64,000 nt of DNA from Symsagittifera roscoffensis (Eukaryota > Xenacoelomorpha > Acoela > Convolutidae), in contig NC_087071.1 in NCBI RefSeq assembly GCF_963678635.1, positions 20,419,994 to 20,483,993 on the forward strand, read 5' to 3'. Both the position numbers and the translations under genes were made by a program. Numbering within the stretch: the stretch's first letter is position 1; each line of letters begins with the position of its first letter. Positions 57,231 through 64,000 of the stretch are shown here, in pieces. The notes under the pieces were generated by a model. It did not search any database, was not told the origin of the DNA, and saw nothing but the letters and a program-made list of their open reading frames with translations.

Positions 57231-59170
57231 TCAATGTTCCATTTCTTCCTCCTGTGATACCGACTCTGCACTCTCAGTTTCCGTATCTTGTAACAGATCG
57301 TTAGCAATCCTGACGCTGCTGGAAGCCGTCCTCCAACACTTCTGCTCTTCCACCCTCTGTTTACAACAAGGTAGGGGATCCACGTTAGATTCTCTGTTCC
57401 TGCAGAAGCTGTTGTGGAGACACAACGTCACGTTTCTCTCCAAATCTTCTTTCAGCATCTCTGCCTTCTCCTTTCCACTACCCTCACTCGTCCTGGAAAT
57501 TCTTTTCACAGCGGTGGTCACTGCATTCCTATGAATCACGAGAGCTCGCTTGAAAGCTCCTGCTCCAATGTCCAGCTGATATTCACTGTACACCCTGCCG
57601 TGCTTCGACATATGCTTTTTCGCATACTCGTACAACCATGCAGTCATGTTAGCTCTGAACCATGGCATCAATCGTTTTCTTGCCCATATCTTCTTCACTT
57701 TCATCGGAATGTTTAGAACTTTGCACATTGTCTCAAAAAGATCTAAATCTTTTAGACAATCTAATTTCCGCAACTGTTCTCTCGTCGTCTGTTATTTTCT
57801 CTCACATGAGCTTCCAGCCATCGTATCGCCATCATAACTCCCACTATCACTATCGTTACGGGCTGTGATGAATCTGGTAAACCCATGGAGAGCATCTCTC
57901 CAGAGTCCCAGATCAACATCAGATTACTACGCTTGGGATACCACCAGGTCTGCAGCAAGCAGTGGCAAGGAAACTCGTCATGCGTCAACATGATGCTCCT
58001 CCAATTACGTTTTCCCGAAGCTTCCAGCAATGGTTCCACTTTCATCATCACTCGGTGGACTTCATCATTCTCATCTACTGCATTGTAATCTGTGACAGTT
58101 GATCCTCTCTGTTTCTGTCTCTCAAAGTCACTGAAGTTCCCACTCATATATCCCATGAACTTCTTTCCTAGTATTGACTCCAATTCTTCTTTGGTTCTCT
58201 CTGGAACTGCTGAGAACATCTTACATAGTAACTCGTAAGACTTTTCAGACATTCTCGCCAATCTCACACACTTCGGCACTGAGAAGGCTTGATCCACGAT
58301 CGTTCTTGTACTCTTCACGTCCACAGCCACGAAATGTACAGGATATCTGCTCCTGCACATTGGAGCCAACATTGAACCCACCAAATATCGTGCTCCTGAT
58401 GGTCTACAATAAGTCTCGCTGTGTCTGATGTTCATTTCTGTCTCGATTGCTTCCCTCCATTTCCCTATGTATTTCTGTTCAGTCTGCAGAACTCCTGGGA
58501 ATACTTCTACACTGATGGCTGTGACCACCTCATGTTTCTGTTCCAGATTCAATAGTGACTCTAAAGAACCAAACATGCTGTAGAAACCTAGTGCAGTCAC
58601 TAGATTCACATCGGTTCCTCCACGGCAATCTGCTATCAGTTCCGTTTCTGTTCTAACTTTCATCACTACATTTCCAAACAATACCGTCAATTGCTTGTGT
58701 TGTTTCTCCAGGGTCTTCACACAGTCCAGACCTCCACAAACGTGACCCTCCAGTCCACAGACTTCCGCCAGACAGCTACCAGGTTTGACCCAGTCTTCTG
58801 GTCCCCAGCCAGGCAACTCCACTTTATCTTCTCCGTTGCTCTTAGAAGCTGTTATCATCACATTATATATGATGTTGAGGTCACGCAGGTTACAGTCTGC
58901 ATTCAGTTCCCTCTGCACGTCTTGTGTCGCCCGTAATATTGAGTCAGCGTTGGGACTAGGACACCATGATGGCCTCATCAATTCCCACACTGTCATCAAG
59001 CTCGTTCTCAGTAATTCATCTGAGAATCCCAACCCAAACTCCACTCTTTTGTCGGATTTTGGTACTGAAGGTGCAGTCACCTCTTCTTCCAAGACCAGTC
59101 CCAATTTGGCCTGTGGATTATTAACGCTCTTAATCGTTACAATTCTGGACGTCCAGAATCTTAGCAACAC
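57231..59170 (-). pseudogene. Two-part unknown protein inside the family E element
   Basis: Frame 1 (59170-57761, 469 codons) begins with GTG. It is open a further ~15 codons upstream to a TAA, with an acceptor-like TTTTGTCCGATTCAG just there, so it may be a spliced exon. Frame 2 (57773-57231, 180 codons) overlaps it by 13 bp in the -1 frame, and the two read like one ~640-aa protein broken by a shift. The product is soluble, charged, with helix-rich middle parts (GFYSMFGSLESLLNLEQ, RTKEELESILGKKFMGYMSG) and an acidic C-terminus. No DDE, RT or helicase motif is evident. GC content is clearly above the surroundings. It could be the transposase of an unfamiliar DNA element. A loose similarity in layout to negative-strand RNA virus nucleoproteins was noticed but not supported. 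Confidence 0.5.
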
Positions 59171-59215
59171 CGCCTGCTCATAATCGAAGAAGCAATTTCC
59201 TGACTGAATCGGACA

Positions 59216-60159
59216 AAAGAAATTTTAATCATAAGCTTCAAAAGCGGATATTTAAGGTGCAAGTATATGAAAATTTTGATTGCTCTTCAGCGATAGTGTG
59301 ACAATTTTTTATAGTGGTAAAATTTGGGATGTAGATAAACTTAGGTCTGCTGCAAACTTCTGTAAATGACCACTGGCACTGTATCTTCAGCAACACTCGG
59401 TATTCTGGGGACTCACTGGCTGGCGGCAACACGCGATGAGGACATCGATCTCGAGTCCGGGGAGTATGTGCCAGTTGGTCATATTTGGAAGTTTGACCTT
59501 GAGAAACACAAAACACGCAATTTTGGGAGGAAATTTAATTTTTCAAAATTTCGAATGGAGCCTGTCATGCTCAACTTTCTCGCGACAACTGAAAATATCA
59601 GAAAAATAAGATCAGAATATCCGATTTACAATCGCGGGAAACTACTTTAAAAAAGCAGCGGGAAATTGCTATTCGCAATTTCCAGATACAAAATAAACGC
59701 GAGTAGAGCTGTCGCATCCTGAAATAGGTAAAGAAACGATTGCGAAAGAAGATCACGATTGTTTGAGCTGAACTAGAGTGAACCCTCAGTGGAAAAGTGG
59801 ACAGCTGGGGTGTCCCAACGGTTTAGACTAAAACTTCATTACTAGAGTCAAAACTTGTTTTCCTTATTGAAACTAATTAGTATTAAACTCCTAAGGTTAT
59901 CATACTCAATTCTCGAGTTGCTCATTAATTTAGTTACCTCTAATTTCCGAGTGTGCCGACATGTGAGTTCTCAATTTAGTTTTCTTGAGTGTGTTTTATG
60001 ATTGCTATGTTGAGATAAGGCGAGTTTTATGTTGATCCATCTCAAATGGATCAAAATTTCACTGTCTAATAAAAAGTAACTGTGCGGATTGTTCCTACTC
60101 TGTTTTTAACGGCGTTCGTGTATTTTGGGTATTTTGAGACCTAAGTATAGGGACGTTCT
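59216..60159. other. Interior of the family E element, right part
   Basis: About 950 bp upstream of the minus-strand frame. No coding signal recognised. It would hold the promoter and any upstream exon of the 57231-59170 gene. Confidence 0.4.
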
Positions 60160-60955
60160 TATTTTCTAGAGTGGGGAGGTATTTTGGTAGTGGCCTTTAA
60201 GCTGTAACGGGTTTTTAGTCTCATGTCGCAAGCAAACCGAATTGGCTCCAACCGTTTTGAGGTAGAAAAACACGAGAGATAGTGTCCCTGACTCTTGAAC
60301 CAATGGTTATAGAGCCTATTCTTCTTAAGCCTCATATGTGACCGAAGTAGGCGACTGTTACATGGAGATGATGATTTTTTTCTACTGAACAAAAACAATA
60401 GTGATATAATAAATCGTAGTAGCCCTGTTTTTAGGAGTGACCTCGTGGTCTGGCGATACTGAGATCCAGCCATGAGTTCACTATTTTGCATGTAATTAAG
60501 TTAATTTGAGCGTTCTGGTCGAAGCCGGAGAACAGTAATGTTTTTGTCGACCCGATGATGAAAAGACCACCAAAAGAACTGGCTTTGGTAGAGACGGTGA
60601 AAAGCATGTAGAGCTTTGTTTAGACAATGGCCAGTCGTTTTATAGCTTAGCTTTATTTTCCGTCGATATGTACTTCCGGGCGAATGTTACATAGATGTTC
60701 TTATGGCGCTCCTGGATGTTATTCTTTTTTAACATCATGACCGGCAGAACCGTTAACGAGCACTCCGCGCCGAGCGGATGCTCATAATAACGACGTTAAT
60801 AGGCCCTAACCGCCGGGGCGGATGGGTAGTTCGGAACGCGGAAGCCTTCCGGATTCCCGTGAATAGCTTTTTAATCTAGTTAACACCGAAAATTCACGTT
60901 CCAGGAAGGGTGGGGGGATCGACCGTCCCCTCGTTCCCTGAGACATCTCTCACCA
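60160..60955 (-). repeat. Repeat family E, inverted end plus tail
   Basis: 60690-60370 is the reverse complement of the end at 54982/55488, starting TGTAACATTCGCCCGGAAGT. It diverges from them after CATCATCTCCATG at about 60360. 60691-60955 is the GC-richer tail also found at 54740-54981. Together with the left copies it brackets about 4.2 kb of unique sequence with inverted repeats. Confidence 0.85.
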
Positions 60956-61660
60956 AAAACACTTAAAGATATACGAGAAACCAAACAAAAATTAGTATAG
61001 TACCCAAGAAAAACAAAAAACATAAAAAATAACCGAAAAAAAAACAGTAAAAAAAAGTATAAACCCAGTAGAAGTCATCCCCCAGACAAGATGTGATCCG
61101 ACCCTCCCGTTTGTTGTTGTTAGATATAGTGTTGTTACAGGCATTTTTATCAGTTGAGAGTGTTACGATCAATTGTGTGGCCCTTTTGTGGTGCTTGTAC
61201 TGCAGGGTTATTTGAGTATTTAAGCACGTTAATGCTAATTAGCGCTCAATCCGGAAGGGTCTCGGGATTAGTGAAGAAGACTGATCCGGCAAACAGTTCA
61301 AGGAGCGACAAGAGGTGCTGAACGACAACAACAATCGACTGTTGGGTATCGTTAACAAGTTTTGTATCCCTTTTGGTACAAAAGTAAGATAGTAATCTGT
61401 GGGGGGCTCGACAGTGCTGCACTGTAGTGACCCTTCACCGAAATGCGAATTTCCGAGTTAAGCACCTTGATTCGGATTTTGAACAAACCCGGAGGGGTAT
61501 AGTATTACTATTATTTTTATTTATACAGCCTATATTACTACTCCTATATCGTTCTTCAGTGAAAAACACAGTAAGCGGACCGGTTTTTAGGGTAAAAATA
61601 GCGATATTTTGATCCCCCCACAAATTGCGATTTTTGAGATATCTATATTTTCTGAGCCCA
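60956..61660. other. Spacer between the family E element and the Penelope-like element
   Basis: No gene recognised. Contains CTCAATCCGGAAGGGTCTCG, which echoes AATCCGGAAGG inside the family E element (56014), suggesting further repeat debris. Confidence 0.4.
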
Positions 61661-62059
61661 AGTGTCCCTCCCAAGAGATATGTTCATGACTGAATCAATG
61701 GTGTCTTTCAGGTTGTCATGCATTTCTTGTAAGATTTTGTCCTTTTTGAAGACAGCAGAGATACGGAATATGTATAAAAGTTTTGGTATAGCGAAGCAGT
61801 TTTTAATGAGGATGAATCCCTTATGTTTGGGAATGTCTTCGATGTTGGTGCAAAGGCGTTTGAACTCTTCGTTTTACAATAATTCACATACATTGTGGTT
61901 CTGAACCATCATGTTAGAAAATTAGACAAAACTAACAAACACCTCTCAATATCCATGGGCTTGCCCTTACCCTCGACGATTTTGCACAGGGCGTCTGTCG
62001 CCACCTTTGCGGACCAAGTTTCAGGGTACTGTTTTGTCAGCTAGAGAAAAAATTGAAAA

Positions 62060-62670
62060 CATTGCTCTAGAACCGGATGAAACCATAATATATCTTGTAA
62101 TCTTGAAATTGAAATTGCTTTACAGAAGCTGTACAGCCAGGAGTTTCCTCTTGAATTTCAAAGAGCAACCATGAAAAGGCTTTTGAATTTGGCGGTCTGC
62201 AAAGTATATTTCAAGTTAAATGATTCATGGTATGTGCAAGTTGATGGTTTAGCAATGGGCGTGTCACTCGCTGTAATTCTGGCAAACTTTTGGCTGAAAG
62301 AGTACGAGTTTGTTCTAAGACAAGAAATACCGGTGGGAACGGAGATACAGCAAATTAAAGACAAAAACGGTTTGTGCCCATGTTGCAGCAGGAAAGTCAC
62401 AGATAGGTCAAAGGGGGTTGAATGCAAGAGATGTCGAAACTGAAATGCGGAAAAATATCCGATGACGTAAACGCATCAAAAACCGAGATAGTCTGGTACT
62501 GTAAAAGCTGCTGCCGCGCTAAGAACAAGGAGAAGGATACTCGCCAGGTCAAATTGGTCCTCAGGTATGTGGATGACACTGTTGAAAAAGTCAGAGGGGA
62601 GCCGAGTTGTCTTCTCGATATCGCCAATTTCTCTCCATTCAAATCTGCAGTTCGCTCTAGAGGAAACTAA
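62060..62670 (+). pseudogene. Penelope-like reverse transcriptase fragment with inserted PHD-like finger
   Basis: In order: a piece with PDETIIYL in one frame, then after a shift an open stretch with QKLYSQEFPLEFQ and WYVQVDGLAMGVSLAVILAN (RT motif B region, as in Penelope-like RTs). Next comes a Cys-rich insert (CPCC...CKRC), a second shift or small deletion at about 62443, then KCGK...WYCKSCC. Finally VLRYVDDT, the catalytic YxDD of motif C. The Cys/His spacing of the insert (Cx2C...Cx2C...Cx2C) resembles a PHD finger with its middle His region lost at the break. It sits between RT motifs B and C. Confidence 0.75.
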
Positions 62671-63009
62671 TTCGGACGGGAATTAGGAGTACATCTAGTT
62701 GGGAGCAATTCGATAGGGCTATGGAAACTAATAAGGCGCATTGGCTGACAAATCAGTACCCTGAAAATTGGTCCGCAAAGGTGGCGGCAGACGCCCTGTG
62801 CAAAATTGTCGAGGGTAAAGGCAAGCCCCTGGATAATGAGAGGTGTTCGTGAACTTAATCACAAAAGGATGTGAAGCCCCTAATGCTGATGGTGCAATTT
62901 AGAGGTAACCAAAACCAATAGTTTTCTAACAGGCTACGAAAATTAACGAACGTTTGAGTGGTTATCACCACAAGAAAACTAAAATCATGTTTACAAATCA
63001 CTGAAGTCA

Positions 63010-63327
63010 GCAATTTCTAATGACCTCAAGTCAAAAGTGGTTTATAAACTGTCACGTAGTGAATGCACTTCCACCTATGTCGGATAAACTGTTCGACATT
63101 TGACCACAAGAATTGAGGGCCATAAGAAAGCAGACTCACCGGTAGGCCTCCACCTTCAGCATTGCCAACTTGAGGGAAATATTGCAGATCTTAGTTGGGA
63201 AATTATAGATAGGTCAAACAACCAAACAAAATTGTTAACACTAAAGGCAATAAATATCAGGAAAGAGAAACCGGGCTTGAACATGCGCGATGAGTTTAGG
63301 AGCAGGGAGTTAACAATGAAAAATTAG
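63010..63327 (+). pseudogene. GIY-YIG endonuclease domain of the Penelope-like element
   Basis: Reads VVYKLSRSECTSTYVG, an in-frame TAA at 63085-63087, then TVRHLTTRIEGHKKADSPVG and HLQHC, then SWEIIDRSN and RKEKPGLNMRDEFRSRELT at the C-terminus. The Y...YVG pair, the Arg and the conserved EGH-like block match the C-terminal endonuclease of Penelope-like elements, which nicks target DNA for primed reverse transcription. The stop replaces the residue after YVG. Confidence 0.8.
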
Positions 63328-63545
63328 TCCTAAAATATATATTTTTTTGAAACGTTCGTGTCTAAATCAAAATTATGACTCAGAAACTTCCAGACAAATT
63401 AATTTAAAAATTTTTAATTATTTTTCTGGAATTTAATTAATTTTAGAGGTTAAACGTACTTTAATCTTAATAATATAGAAGTCAACTGTGATTGGCTAAT
63501 TGTCTATCATGATGGTTCAGAACCAAAATAAATGTGAATTTTTGT

Positions 63546-64000
63546 TAAAAAAAAACATTTGTAAATTGATGTGTTATCGTCATCTATATTAGTTTATTGT
63601 AAAAAACCTGACGATAGACATAGTTGCAAAAACGTTCAAAATTTTCTTTTTCGCAAATATATCTTCAAAAATGTAGTTATCTCTCCAATTTCCTGGCACG
63701 GGAGTTTTCGGATCGGTTCCGGATATCCCACTGTACCTTCTCGTTCAATTTATTTTTCGTTAAGCGCCTTATCGTGTCAAGCTAACACAAAAAGCTTCGT
63801 TTTTTTTCTTATTCTTCTGACTAAATTCCGTCTAGTAAATTTGGTTGTGTTTCTGGTTGTGTTTTTTGGTCAAAATGGCCAAATCTTGCATTTGTCAGAA
63901 ATGTTCTAGTACAAATCGAAATCTTGAAAATTTGCATTCGAGAACATCCTGAGTCTCCTTCTCATTATAACTCCGACTTCTCATTATAACTCCGACATGA
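63546..64000. other. Right edge, no gene recognised
   Basis: AT-rich. A plus-strand 112-codon frame at 63571-63909 has no recognisable domain. The last bases contain a short tandem CTCATTATAACTCCGACTT. Confidence 0.4.

Larger units (their letters stand above)
61880..63545 (+). mobile_element. Penelope-like retroelement, decayed
   Basis: RT pieces at 62060-62670 and a GIY-YIG endonuclease piece at about 63010-63327, both plus strand, in the canonical RT-then-endonuclease order. Two blocks upstream of the RT are inverted copies of downstream blocks: 61880-61925 versus 63487-63545 (core GGTTCTGAACCATCATG), and 61948-62040 versus 62748-62845 (core TTGCACAGGGCGTCTG). Inverted terminal arrangements are typical of this class. 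Frameshifts and stops show it is inactive. Confidence 0.8.

Noticed and set aside
57231-59170. Endogenous negative-strand virus nucleoprotein.
   Set aside because: Only a vague impression from length and helical layout, with no diagnostic motif. The flanking inverted repeats favour a transposon. Kept as an alternative only.
38981-63087. UAA might be read as a sense codon (Gln), because single in-frame UAAs interrupt gag, integrase, env and the Penelope-like endonuclease.
   Set aside because: The 1613-codon pol frame and about 800 codons of host exons contain no internal UAA, and DNAJC4-like copy 3 appears to end at UAA. Independent mutations or assembly errors are simpler.
1-64000. CRISPR arrays, operons or rRNA genes.
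   Set aside because: No regularly spaced short repeats with unique spacers and no rRNA-like sequence were seen. Introns and element types show eukaryotic nuclear DNA.

Overview
The window looks like nuclear DNA of an invertebrate animal. It is AT-rich, with G/C homopolymers, GT-AG introns of 43 bp to several kb, tRNA-derived SINE-like pieces, Tc1-type MITEs, a Penelope-like element and a very large Ty3/gypsy-type LTR element. The species cannot be named from the sequence. Every host exon below was assembled by eye from splice consensus, phase and protein family, so exon edges are predictions.

Layout. 1-4.6 kb: an ADF/cofilin gene on the plus strand, lacking only its first exon. 4.6-15 kb: intergenic DNA with dispersed repeats. 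15-33 kb: three tandem minus-strand genes of DNAJC4 type (J domain near the N-terminus, transmembrane segment near the C-terminus), whose introns and spacers carry a 740-bp foldback, a ~167-bp tandem array, MITEs and SINE-like pieces. 33.35-51.63 kb: a complete 18,278-bp LTR element with 411-bp LTRs, flanked by TTAA, inserted 154 bp upstream of the first recognised exon of the third DNAJC4-like gene and in the same orientation. 51.6-54.6 kb: repeats plus one or two orphan terminal exons. 54.6-60.96 kb: a repeat family with long inverted repeats around a GC-richer two-part reading frame of unknown identity. 61.6-63.6 kb: a decayed Penelope-like retroelement with a PHD-like finger inside its reverse transcriptase.

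The LTR element is the most unusual object. Read on the minus strand it has: leader, ORF1 (basic, 155 aa), ORF2 (287 aa), a single in-frame UAA, Gag (capsid), then NC-PR-RT-RNase H-IN in an overlapping frame with no AUG at its start. Next comes an IN C-terminal piece with GPY/F domain, an AUG-less 391-codon Pro/Ser/Thr/Gln-rich frame preceded by a two-TM frame, an Env-like secreted/membrane protein, and a 602-aa protein of unknown function whose AUG overlaps the env stop. The two LTRs differ at one base, so insertion was recent. Yet gag, integrase and env each carry an in-frame UAA or frameshifts, so this copy is probably not autonomous, or the assembly has indel errors.

The host genes use TGA, TAA and probably TAG as stops, which argues against a changed genetic code.
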